From Desulfobacterales bacterium (lineage in GTDB: Bacteria; Desulfobacterota; Desulfobulbia; Desulfobulbales; BM004), in NCBI GenBank assembly GCA_012974315.1, contig JAAXQI010000078.1:1-7199 (forward strand): a stretch of 7,199 nt of DNA, in the 5' to 3' direction. Below are positions 1 to 6,140 of this stretch, piece after piece. The stretch's first letter is position 1; each line of letters starts with the position of its first letter. A program made the position numbers and the translations under genes. The notes under the pieces are model-generated. The model had not been told where the DNA came from, ran no database searches, and saw only the letters and a list, made by a program, of their open reading frames with translations.

Positions 1-1
1 C

Positions 2-637
2 CCCTATATTACTCCAAGCAAAAAACTGACCTCCGGGCATAGGGTAACCATAGCAACCGGTCATAACAGCAAACGGTTTTCAAACAGATGTGTCAACGAA
101 CTGACTGTTCTGGCCCGTGGAGGAGAAAATTTAATTCCAGAGAAAGACTTTGTACTTCTTGACTGTGGCAGTCGTGATATAAAATTCATTCATTATATTG
201 ACGGACACCTGAATGACATGGGCTGGAACAGTGAATGCGGTGCCTCAATGGGATTTACCATCGAACTGCTGGCCCGGTATTATGATCTCGACTACAATGA
301 ACTCCCGGTCCCGGACCGACCTTTTTCCGTGACATGCGGAGTTTTGGGCATGAGCCGAATTTTTGATGCAGTTGTTTCCGGCACTCCTGATTCAGAAGCG
401 GTTGCCCGATTTGTCATGGGAATTGCAATTAATGCATACAGGTTTGCAGGATCACCCTCGAAGCTGTATCTCTCCGGTGGTTTGTGTGATAATCCACTTT
501 TCGTAAATAGTTTTCCCTGCGAGATTATTCCATTGGGGCGTTTTGTTCTCCTCAAAGGGCTTGAGGCAATAATCAAACAGGAGAATCAAAAGCCGGGCAC
601 AAAGGCATTTATGCCCTTCAGGGTACAAAAGCACTAA
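2..637 (+). CDS. BadF/BadG/HgdC-like ATPase (acyl-CoA dehydratase activase-related), 3' part
   Basis: The frame is open from base 2 to the TAA at 635-637 (211 residues), so the N-terminus lies outside the window. Family activases are about 260 residues, so roughly the first quarter is missing. It aligns by eye with the ASKHA-fold activators that pass an electron to 2-hydroxyacyl-CoA dehydratases or benzoyl-CoA reductases with ATP hydrolysis. A VTIATGHNSKRFSN stretch (about residues 15-28) and LARGGENL match the family's ATGYGR and HARG regions. LDCGSRDIKF matches the IDIGGQDSK phosphate motif, and NSECGASMG matches DKCAAGTG. VTCGVLGMS matches the second cysteine region, and LSGGLCDNP matches the TGGVAKNP motif. 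Cysteines at fragment residues 79 and 112 are where HgdC has the ligands of its dimer-bridging [4Fe-4S] cluster. The nucleotide motifs are clearly off-consensus, so it may be a specialised paralogue. The last residues are encoded by a short repeat. A DUF362 gene follows 38 bp downstream. Confidence 0.83.
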   Translation, partial: PYITPSKKLTSGHRVTIATGHNSKRFSNRCVNELTVLARGGENLIPEKDFVLLDCGSRDIKFIHYIDGHLNDMGWNSECGASMGFTIELLARYYDLDYNELPVPDRPFSVTCGVLGMSRIFDAVVSGTPDSEAVARFVMGIAINAYRFAGSPSKLYLSGGLCDNPLFVNSFPCEIIPLGRFVLLKGLEAIIKQENQKPGTKAFMPFRVQKH

Positions 638-661
638 GGCATTTATGCCCTTTAGGGTACA
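602..661 (+). repeat. Two tandem copies of a 26-bp palindromic repeat (period 34)
   Basis: Bases 602-627 and 636-661 are identical except for one C/T difference (619 versus 653). Each copy contains two overlapping potential hairpins: GGCA-TTTA-TGCC, and CCCT, a short loop, then AGGG. The first copy encodes the C-terminal tail of the ATPase. The second fills most of the intergenic gap and ends just before the Shine-Dalgarno of the DUF362 gene. Diverged copies in the opposite orientation lie at 6067-6140, so this looks like a small interspersed repeat rather than a local duplication only. Confidence 0.85.
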
Positions 662-675
662 GAGGACTTGGAGTA

Positions 676-1500
676 ATGTCGGATACAGACAACTGCACAG
701 TATATACTTCACCCTTCACTTCATGGAAGGAAAGTGTACCACACCTGCTTGACGCAACCGGTCTGCTTGACCGGCTCGCAACAGAAAAGAGAGTCCTCAT
801 CAAGCCCAACCTTGTAGAACCGCTCAAACCTCCTATAACCACTCCAGTAGAACTCGTTGCAGCACTTGTTGACTATATCCATACATTGCAACCGCATCTT
901 GAAATAATCATTGGCGAGGGATGCGGCTCACTTTCCAACAACACCTTGCAGGTATTTGAAACATTGGGGTACAACAGGCTGGCCGACATGACCGGTGTCA
1001 CCCTTTTGGACCTGAACGAGGCCCCACTTGTGCATATGCAGGACAGTAACTGCAACCACTGGCCCGAGATGCATTTGCCCGGGATTGTATTTGAAAGTTT
1101 TCTTATCTCTGTCCCGGTATTAAAAGCACATAGCCTGGCTGGAGTGACGCTGACCATGAAAAACATGATGGGCCTGGCCCCGCCGGCACATTATCAGCAG
1201 GGCGGAAGCTGGAAAAAAGCATCTTTTCATCATAATATACAGGAGGCGGTCTTTGACCTGAATCGCTACAGAACCCCTGATTTTACTTTGCTTGATGCAA
1301 CCATTGGAATGCAGAAGGCACATCTATGGGGGCCAACATGCGATCCTCCACCCAACCGGATTGCAGCAGGTTATGACCCTGTAGCTATGGATTCATACGG
1401 ATGCAGCCTGCTGGGAATCAAATGGGACTCTGTCGGGCATCTTGATATGGCCCATGGTATACTTGGATGTGGTGCACCCTTGACAGTACATGAAGTCTGA
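676..1500 (+). CDS. DUF362 domain-containing protein
   Basis: This is a 274-residue soluble protein made almost entirely of a DUF362 domain. Recognisable blocks are IKPNLVEP (42-49), GEG (80-82) after a beta strand, the signature around PVLKAHSLAGVTLTMKN (147-163) followed by MMGL, DATIGM (207-212), and AGYDPVAMDS (231-240). The ferredoxin-like 4Fe-4S module that many DUF362 proteins carry is absent, and there is no signal peptide or membrane segment. The ATG at 676 follows AGAGGA at 661-666, a good Shine-Dalgarno at about 9 nt. It lies 38 bp after the activase-like ATPase on the same strand, so co-transcription is likely. The biochemical role of the family is not settled. Links to iron-sulfur or low-potential redox proteins come mainly from gene context, and the activase neighbour fits that pattern. 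No substrate can be assigned. Confidence 0.92.
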   Translation: MSDTDNCTVYTSPFTSWKESVPHLLDATGLLDRLATEKRVLIKPNLVEPLKPPITTPVELVAALVDYIHTLQPHLEIIIGEGCGSLSNNTLQVFETLGYNRLADMTGVTLLDLNEAPLVHMQDSNCNHWPEMHLPGIVFESFLISVPVLKAHSLAGVTLTMKNMMGLAPPAHYQQGGSWKKASFHHNIQEAVFDLNRYRTPDFTLLDATIGMQKAHLWGPTCDPPPNRIAAGYDPVAMDSYGCSLLGIKWDSVGHLDMAHGILGCGAPLTVHEV

Positions 1501-1591
1501 TATGGATATCCTGGATTAACGAAAAGGGAATACTGCTGCACGCCTTAACTAGACTAATGAATCGATTCTTCAGGGCTATCAGTGGAACAAT

Positions 1592-2125
1592 TTATTTGAA
1601 TTCTTTATGGCAACCCTTCATACGATACTGAAGATCCCGTATTTCATGAAGCACCACTTCAAACTGCTGCCCTTCTATGGCACGGACAAAATTCTCCAGA
1701 TGATCGATATATTCATCCATGGCATCCTTCCATTCCAAATCTGCAGATTCTGCAAAAATCTTTGAGGTCTTCACAAAGTCATCCACAGATCTGGTTTCAG
1801 GAAATTCACCGGCTGCTGCGGATTTTGTAATTTCCTTAAAAGATGATCCCATTCTTTTTTTAACTGCCTTCATAGAGTCCTGCCAATCGACAAGCTGCTC
1901 TCTATCTTGCGTGGTATAATCTGCAAGCGTTGACCAGCGGCAGTTAATCTTCAGTTCAATCCGCCCTTTTTTCTCTTTAAGCTGTATCTTTACCCCAAAT
2001 GCTTCGGGAACAGTCCAAACACCCTTTGCAGAAGATATTTTCCCGTCACGCAGCTGCTCAGCCAAGGTGACAAGATACTCAGCAAATTCATTTCTGCTGA
2101 ATTCTTTTTCAATTTTATCATCCAT
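1592..2125 (-). CDS. amphi-Trp / XXXCH domain protein
   Basis: This is a 177-residue, charged, probably cytosolic protein. The N-terminal half resembles the amphi-Trp domain: a helix (about 8-27) ending LRDGKI, then strands with Trp37 (GVWTVPE), GVKIQLKEKKGRIELKI (44-60) and Trp64. The C-terminal half is helical and ends in RMKGCHKEFK, giving a Cys172-His173 pair near the terminus as in the XXXCH domain. As I recall the family definitions, XXXCH proteins sit in 'GAK' neighbourhoods with an ATP-grasp enzyme, a CofD-like protein and an HprK-like kinase. None of these is in this window. I chose the ATG at 2125 because GAGG sits about 9 nt upstream; the longer GTG start at 2152 would place this ribosome site inside the coding region. 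A TATATAAA -10-like element at about 2170-2177 lies upstream, without a good -35. The function is unknown. Confidence 0.82.
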   Translation of the reverse strand: MDDKIEKEFSRNEFAEYLVTLAEQLRDGKISSAKGVWTVPEAFGVKIQLKEKKGRIELKINCRWSTLADYTTQDREQLVDWQDSMKAVKKRMGSSFKEITKSAAAGEFPETRSVDDFVKTSKIFAESADLEWKDAMDEYIDHLENFVRAIEGQQFEVVLHEIRDLQYRMKGCHKEFK

Positions 2126-2234
2126 ATTTTTTAACCTCAGAATTACCTGCACCTGATAGATCGGTTAGTTTTATATAAGGTGTTAAATGATTTGAAGAAA
2201 AACGAGCATTTTCTAAAAAAAGATAATGACCTTT

Positions 2235-2612
2235 CTAATCCAGGAGCTTTCTCATTTTCCGTAACAGAGAATTTGGAGCAAATGGTTTCTGAATAAAGGC
2301 CTCAAACCGGTGTCCTGTATCACTATACGCCATTGAAGGGCAGAGATAACCGGACATGAACAGGACATTTACATCAGGGCAGTTAAGCTGAAACTGCTTT
2401 GCCAGGTCCTGGCCTTTAATCCCGGGAAGCAGGACATCGGTTAAGAGTAAATCGATTTTTTCCTGTTTCGTGGCCATCATTTCAAGTGCCTCCTCACCGC
2501 TGGCTGCAGAGAGGACCTTATATCCCAAAGGTGTAAGCAGTTCTTTCACAAGTTCAAGCATGACAGGATCATCATCAACAGCAAGAACAGTCTCTGAACC
2601 ACGTAAACGCAT
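2235..2612 (-). CDS. Stand-alone response regulator receiver (REC) domain protein
   Basis: This is a 125-residue single-domain protein, the length of one CheY-like receiver, with no output domain. Key residues are present: acidic pair Asp13-Asp14 in VLAVDDDP, phospho-acceptor Asp59 in LLLTDVLLPG, Ser87 in FMSGY at the switch Ser/Thr position, and Lys109 in IQKPF. It would receive phosphate from a histidine kinase encoded elsewhere. The opening RLRGSETVLAVDDD is the kind of linker usually seen just before the C-terminal receiver of hybrid histidine kinases, which suggests descent from one. In-frame stops (TGA TAG) lie two and three codons before the ATG, so no kinase is fused to it. AAGG lies about 12 nt upstream, a somewhat distant Shine-Dalgarno. 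The XXXCH gene follows on the same strand after 109 bp. That spacer has a run of seven T's on the minus strand but no GC-rich stem. Confidence 0.95.
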   Translation of the reverse strand: MRLRGSETVLAVDDDPVMLELVKELLTPLGYKVLSAASGEEALEMMATKQEKIDLLLTDVLLPGIKGQDLAKQFQLNCPDVNVLFMSGYLCPSMAYSDTGHRFEAFIQKPFAPNSLLRKMRKLLD

Positions 2613-2960
2613 TGGCTATCAATCCCTTCTTAGTGAATTAAATTTGGGGCGCCTTGATACAACAATGAAAAGCAAGGATTAAAATAATGGTTAGCATACC
2701 CTATGGAATGGAGCAATAAAATATTGTACTACTGCAAAATATTTTAGTGGATAATAAAAATTAGATTTCGATACTGTTTTATTGAGGGTTCACACATACA
2801 GGATTATTTCACACTGAATTTTACAGAAATGCCAGCAAGTTACTCAATCACCTTCACCCGGAATACTCAATAAACAGGTTAGGCTTCTGCAAACGGCCCA
2901 AGAAGCTTTTCATGAAAAAAAAGAGCCGGAAGGAAAAGGACTTTAGAGATTATTGGGGCA
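2613..2960. other. AT-rich non-coding spacer between ccsA and the REC gene
   Basis: This 348-bp stretch has no convincing ORF, tRNA or hybrid-kinase remnant on either strand. It contains a 9-bp AT-only inverted repeat (2717-2725 with 2738-2746, 12-nt loop), a 12-bp palindrome TTTTCATGAAAA at 2907-2918, and distant 9-bp inverted arms TTTATTGAG (2778-2786) and CTCAATAAA (2866-2874). It must hold the end of the resB-ccsA transcript and the promoter of the REC gene. I could not identify a convincing terminator or a -35/-10 pair. Confidence 0.6.
2717..2746. repeat. AT-only inverted repeat upstream of the REC gene
   Basis: TAAAATATT (2717-2725) and AATATTTTA (2738-2746) are perfect 9-bp inverted arms around 12 nt. 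The element lies about 105 bp upstream of the REC start. It could be an operator or a weak hairpin, but in AT-rich DNA it could also arise by chance. Confidence 0.4.
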
Positions 2961-3803
2961 TCAACCGCCGTAACTATGGAGTCCGGAAAGAAGGAAATTG
3001 ACTCCATAATAGGTAAAGACCACTGCCAGAAAACCAATTATTGCAATCCAGGCAATACGTTTGCCGCCCCAGCCTCTGGTAAAACGGGCATGGAGGGCTG
3101 AAGCATAGATAAACCAGGTAATCAGTGACCAGGTCTCTTTCGGGTCCCAGCTCCAGTAGGTTCCCCAGGCAGAATTAGCCCAGACTGCTCCGCTTATGAT
3201 CCCGCCGCTGAGCCAGATAAAGCCAAACAGGATAATTTTATGGGTAATATCATCAATAGCTGTCAAGGAAGGCAATGTTGCAAGCAGACTCTCAGGTGAT
3301 TTCCCTTTATCAAGGGATTTAACCAGGTACATGATCCCGGTGCCGCATGCCACTGCAAAGGCAGCATATCCTATAAAACAGGTGAAAACATGGGCAATGA
3401 GCCAGTTACTCTGGAGAGCCGGTACAAGGGGCGTAATAGCGGAGTTAAATTCCGGAGACAGAGAGGCATAGGCCATACTGGCAAAGGCAAAAGGCACGGC
3501 AAATGCGCCAATAACTTTATTTTTATATATGTACTCAACAAACAGATAGAGAATAACTATGGACCAGGAAAAAAACACCAGGGATTCGTACATATTTGAC
3601 AACGGTGCATGGCCTATGCCCATCTGGTAAGATTCGAGCCAACGCATGCCTATACCGGCTGTCTGGGTCAAAAAACCTATAATGGTGATTACAGTGGCCA
3701 GCATCCCGATCTTCTTAACCCTGAAAATAAACATGATCATATAGATCAGGGAAGAAAAAAGGTAAATAAATGTGGTTATACCGAGTAGTTTTGAGCTATC
3801 CAT
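2961..3803 (-). CDS. ccsA: Cytochrome c biogenesis protein CcsA/ResC (haem handling, system II)
   Basis: This is a 280-residue polytopic inner-membrane protein with about eight hydrophobic segments. It carries the tryptophan-rich WWD haem-binding signature WANSAWGTYWSWDPKETW (208-225) in an external loop. Histidines sit at family-typical places: His138 (NWLIAHVF) before the loop, His276 (LLSGLHSYGG) after it, and His188 and His238 near membrane segments; His65 lies in GHAPLSNMYES. With ResB it forms the system II synthetase that moves reduced haem to the periplasmic face and attaches it to CXXCH apocytochromes. The ATG at 3803 has AAGGA 6 nt upstream, lying within the last sense codons of resB, and the genes are separated by only 2 nt, so translation is probably coupled. 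Naming is confusing: some family models call this protein CcsB. The length suits a complete protein not fused to ResB. Confidence 0.97.
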   Translation of the reverse strand: MDSSKLLGITTFIYLFSSLIYMIMFIFRVKKIGMLATVITIIGFLTQTAGIGMRWLESYQMGIGHAPLSNMYESLVFFSWSIVILYLFVEYIYKNKVIGAFAVPFAFASMAYASLSPEFNSAITPLVPALQSNWLIAHVFTCFIGYAAFAVACGTGIMYLVKSLDKGKSPESLLATLPSLTAIDDITHKIILFGFIWLSGGIISGAVWANSAWGTYWSWDPKETWSLITWFIYASALHARFTRGWGGKRIAWIAIIGFLAVVFTYYGVNFLLSGLHSYGG

Positions 3804-3805
3804 GG

Positions 3806-5152
3806 CTATTCCTTACCTAACTGTAGGGTTTCATTATCCTCAAGCTTTTCGACCAGTGCGTTAAACATATTTTCAAAGCCAACCTTATTCTTGTTGCTGG
3901 ACCCGGCGACAAGAATTCTGGTTTTGTCTTCCTCTTCATAAATATATACCCAAAGTCTCTTATGTGAAAGAAAGAAAGCAATTACCAGCCCCAAAAGCAT
4001 CATCATGCAGCCAATATAGACAGGCCAGACACCTGGGTCCTTAGCAATCTGCAGCCCTGTGGCATATACCTGTTTTGACTTGAATGCATACGCTGCATCT
4101 GATCGTTCCACTGAAACCAAAGTCTCGCCGTCAAGCCAGAACACAGATGGCTCACCTTTGCCATCGGAAAACCAGATCTTGAGCCGATATCTACCCCAAC
4201 GGTCTGGTTGCAGCAAATTCACAATACCTAAATTTATTCCGGCTTCCTGCCATTTAAATTCAACTCCAGGCTTTGCTAAAAAAGTCTTTTTAGCACCATT
4301 ATTCTGGTTCTGAACTGTAACCCAATATTCATCATAGGCCTGGTAACTGGACTGATAAAAGGTATAACCTTTATAATGAAGTGGATCGTTAACAACAATT
4401 GACTTCTTTAATACCTCCTGGCCTCCATCAATTACTGTTAAATCTGAGCGAAATTCTTTGGGTGCGCCGGTGTCGTAATAGGTAAGTTTGAAATTGTCAC
4501 ACCGCACCTCAAAACCAAGCATCGCCCTTTCAGAGGAGCTGAATTCAAAAAAATAAGGTGCAACATTTTTTTCCCTGAGCATGATGGAACCCTTGGAACC
4601 GTATAGGGTGCCAATTATGGCCCCGGCAAATATCACAAGTATGCTTAAATGGACTACATACACACCAAACCTGACCCAAGGAGTTTTCTGGGCAAAAAGC
4701 AACGTCCCACCCTCACGTTCTCCCTGACTCGGTTTCCAGCCAGCACCTTTTAAAGTCTGCTCAACCTGCGCAACCACTTCCTGTTTTGGCTGTTTAGTTC
4801 CAAAACGAATTCTGGGTGTCATCTTTTCAAGACGGTTAACCTTGGTAGCCAGGTTATCCATGGTTACAAGTTTCCAGACCGTTGGCAAACGGTCTATACT
4901 GCAAATGATAAGGTTCATACTGAAAAGACTTAAAATGCTTAGAAACCACCAGGAATTATACATATCCGGGATATTGAGGAGCCGGAACATCTCGGCTGCT
5001 GATTCTCCATACTTCCCGATATAGAATCCTGGAGATTCCTTCTGTGGAATGATGGTACCGGCAATAGAGGCAATAGCCAATGTAAAGAAACAGAATAAGG
5101 CTAATTTGACGGAGGAGAAAAACTCCCAGAAACTATTTTTTTTCTTTTTCAT
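3806..5152 (-). CDS. resB: Cytochrome c biogenesis protein ResB (system II)
   Basis: This 448-residue membrane protein is the partner of CcsA. It has four membrane segments: about 15-36 (VKLALFCFFTLAIASIAGTIIP), 68-86 (the SWWFLSILSLF region), 160-184 (around VYVVHLSILVIFAGAIIG) and 375-396. The large domain between the third and fourth (about 185-374) should lie in the periplasm. His168 in segment three and His397 just after segment four (LSHKRLW) match the conserved ResB histidines. The N-terminal KLALFCFFTLAIASIAGTIIPQ stretch is typical of the family. A longer frame opens at an ATG at 5233. I prefer 5152 because MKKKKNSFWEFFSSVKLA is the usual ResB beginning, GGA lies 7 nt upstream, the longer start has no close ribosome site, and a good promoter predicts transcription starting downstream of 5233. 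The short C-terminal cytosolic tail is charged and variable. Confidence 0.96.
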   Translation of the reverse strand: MKKKKNSFWEFFSSVKLALFCFFTLAIASIAGTIIPQKESPGFYIGKYGESAAEMFRLLNIPDMYNSWWFLSILSLFSMNLIICSIDRLPTVWKLVTMDNLATKVNRLEKMTPRIRFGTKQPKQEVVAQVEQTLKGAGWKPSQGEREGGTLLFAQKTPWVRFGVYVVHLSILVIFAGAIIGTLYGSKGSIMLREKNVAPYFFEFSSSERAMLGFEVRCDNFKLTYYDTGAPKEFRSDLTVIDGGQEVLKKSIVVNDPLHYKGYTFYQSSYQAYDEYWVTVQNQNNGAKKTFLAKPGVEFKWQEAGINLGIVNLLQPDRWGRYRLKIWFSDGKGEPSVFWLDGETLVSVERSDAAYAFKSKQVYATGLQIAKDPGVWPVYIGCMMMLLGLVIAFFLSHKRLWVYIYEEEDKTRILVAGSSNKNKVGFENMFNALVEKLEDNETLQLGKE

Positions 5153-5233
5153 ATTTGTCCAGATAAAAAGAGTCTTTTGAAAATGCCCATATAAAAAAAC
5201 ATTATGGCTTAAACGCACAAAATAAGGCAGCAT

Positions 5234-5262
5234 GAAGTACCATAATCATCCCAGAGTGTCAA
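5234..5262 (-). promoter_or_regulatory. Predicted sigma70-like promoter of resB-ccsA
   Basis: On the minus strand, a perfect TTGACA (-35, plus-strand 5257-5262) is followed after 17 bp by TACTTC (5234-5239). The latter is preceded by TG at the extended -10 position (5241-5242). Transcription would begin near 5227, leaving about 75 nt of leader before the ATG at 5152. This excludes the upstream ATG at 5233 as a start from this promoter. Confidence 0.6.
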
Positions 5263-5293
5263 GACAAGCGCATTGCTACACTTTAGAAAAAGC

Positions 5294-5322
5294 TTGCCTA
5301 ATAGAGAAAGAACATGTATAAA
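5294..5322 (+). promoter_or_regulatory. Predicted sigma70-like promoter of rpmB
   Basis: TTGCCT (5294-5299) and TATAAA (5317-5322) are separated by exactly 17 bp. Transcription would begin near 5329, giving a leader of about 48 nt before the rpmB start. Its -35 lies 31 bp from the -35 of the divergent resB promoter. Confidence 0.6.
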
Positions 5323-5376
5323 AACTCTTTTTCCCGTAAACCATCATGAATATTTTATAATATAAGGAGTTGCACC

Positions 5377-5571
5377 ATGGCAAAAAAATGTGAAATATGC
5401 GGCAAGGGGCCGATAACCGGCAATAACGTCAGCCATGCCCATAATAAAACCAGACGTCGTTGGCTCCCAAATTTGCAGCGTGTCAGAATGGCCACCAAGG
5501 AAGGGAACAGTGTTCATGCCCGTGTATGCACCCGTTGTCTGCGTTCAGGAGCAGTTGTCAAACCGGCATAA
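5377..5571 (+). CDS. rpmB: 50S ribosomal protein bL28
   Basis: This is a complete 64-residue bL28, a small basic protein of the large ribosomal subunit. The beginning MAKKCEICGKGPITGNNVSHAHNKTRRRW is diagnostic. It is the zinc-binding (C+) form, with Cys5-x2-Cys8 near the start and Cys51-x2-Cys54 near the end (VCTRCLRSG). The ATG follows AAGGAGT at 5364-5370 with 6 nt spacing, a strong Shine-Dalgarno suited to an abundant protein, and a sigma70-like promoter lies 55-83 bp upstream. It is not beside rpmG, which is common outside enterobacteria. An 85-residue ORF of unknown function follows 65 bp downstream on the same strand, with no terminator visible between them. Confidence 0.99.
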   Translation: MAKKCEICGKGPITGNNVSHAHNKTRRRWLPNLQRVRMATKEGNSVHARVCTRCLRSGAVVKPA

Positions 5572-5636
5572 TTTATTCTTCTGGCGCAACCTTACCTCCA
5601 AAAATCAACCTTCCGGAACATGTAACAATTCCCCCA

Positions 5637-5894
5637 ATGTCTGACCAGCAAATATCATACCTGCCGTATGAGCAGGCCATAAAGATTGTCGGAGCCATTC
5701 AGGAAGAAGAACATCCTCATGAGCCCAATAGACGTATCTTTACAATATATGATATCAACAGCAAAGAAGTTTGCTGGTTTGATGCGGTGGAGACAATTGC
5801 AATCGTTGCACCCGATAAGGTCAACCAAAAAAAAACCATAGTCCAACCCCTGGTAGAGGAGTACATTCTCAACCACATACCAGACTGGTCCTGA
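5637..5894 (+). CDS. Hypothetical 85-residue protein downstream of rpmB
   Basis: I do not recognise this family. The protein is small, acidic, soluble and has no signal peptide. It starts with a helical part (YEQAIKIVGAIQEEE, about 9-23). A beta-like middle follows (RRIFTIYDINSKEVCWFDAVETIAIV, about 30-55), and a helix ends in HIPDWS. The regular mix of hydrophobic and charged residues and the closing DWS suggest a real fold. The ATG at 5637 is the first in this frame after rpmB that does not overlap it. The frame stays open back into rpmB to an ATG at 5460, but that part overlaps the ribosomal protein and reads as unrelated sequence. No good Shine-Dalgarno precedes 5637 (only GGAA about 20 nt away). 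It is probably co-transcribed with rpmB. There is no other methionine in the frame. Confidence 0.65.
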   Translation: MSDQQISYLPYEQAIKIVGAIQEEEHPHEPNRRIFTIYDINSKEVCWFDAVETIAIVAPDKVNQKKTIVQPLVEEYILNHIPDWS

Positions 5895-6066
5895 ATTCAA
5901 AAAACAACGTGCCTTACCGCCTATTAGCCAGGCACTGCCTCAAACAAGAAAACCAGCTCACCTAAACTACCATTATACATTTTTCCACATTTTCTGTTTT
6001 GGCGTTACTCTAATAATTCAGGAAATCAGGTTGTTGGATATGCAGATAAGCGTAGACTTCGGATAA

Positions 6067-6140
6067 GCACCCTTAAAAACAGGGCATAAACACCCTTTCA
6101 GGGCACTCTTTTTAGTACCCCCCTGAGGGGTATAAACTCC
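6067..6140 (-). repeat. Two diverged, inverted copies of the 602-661 repeat
   Basis: Compared with the reverse complement of the 602-627 copy, bases 6115-6140 match at about 19 of 23 aligned positions after a 3-nt CCC insertion. The shared blocks are GTACCC, TGA, GGG and ATAAA. Bases 6067-6097 share CACCCT-type and AGGGCATAAA blocks around a longer insertion. The 6116-6132 part forms TACCCC/GGGGTA with a 5-nt loop. Both are in the opposite orientation to the first pair. Confidence 0.6.
6093..6113 (+). terminator. Weak intrinsic terminator-like element, possibly bidirectional
   Basis: On the plus strand, CCCT-TTC-AGGG (6093-6103) is followed by CACTCTTTTT, so it could end the rpmB-side transcript about 200 bp past the last stop. 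On the minus strand the overlapping AGGGT...GCCCT (6096 to 6081) is followed by GTTTTT and could end the SDR transcript. Both stems are only 4-5 bp, so activity is uncertain. Confidence 0.3.

Noticed and set aside
602..661. CRISPR-like repeat pair
   Set aside because: Only two copies with an 8-bp spacer, partly inside a coding sequence, and no cas genes. A short interspersed palindromic repeat explains it better.
1501..1591. Terminator between the convergent DUF362 and XXXCH genes
   Set aside because: Only tight palindromes were found (GATATGGATATC at 1499-1510, GAATCGATTC at 1559-1568), with no proper stem plus T-tract.
2126..2152. GTG start of the XXXCH gene at 2152
   Set aside because: The GAGG ribosome site for the ATG at 2125 lies inside this extension, and the domain begins naturally at MDDKIEKEF.
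2786..3002. Plus-strand frame ending in a Lys/Arg-rich peptide (from an ATG near 2911)
   Set aside because: Short, poly-Lys start from an A-run, overlaps the end of ccsA, and has no ribosome site or recognisable family.
5153..5233. N-terminal extension of ResB from the ATG at 5233
   Set aside because: Poor ribosome site, the predicted transcription start lies downstream of it, and the extra 27 residues are unlike ResB proteins.
5460..5636. Upstream extension of the 85-residue ORF overlapping rpmB
   Set aside because: It overlaps a certain ribosomal gene out of frame and its peptide is Cys/Pro-rich and unlike the downstream part.
5909..5935. GTGCCT/AGGCAC hairpin as a terminator after the rpmB-side ORF
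   Set aside because: The 15-nt loop and absence of a T-tract make an intrinsic terminator unlikely.
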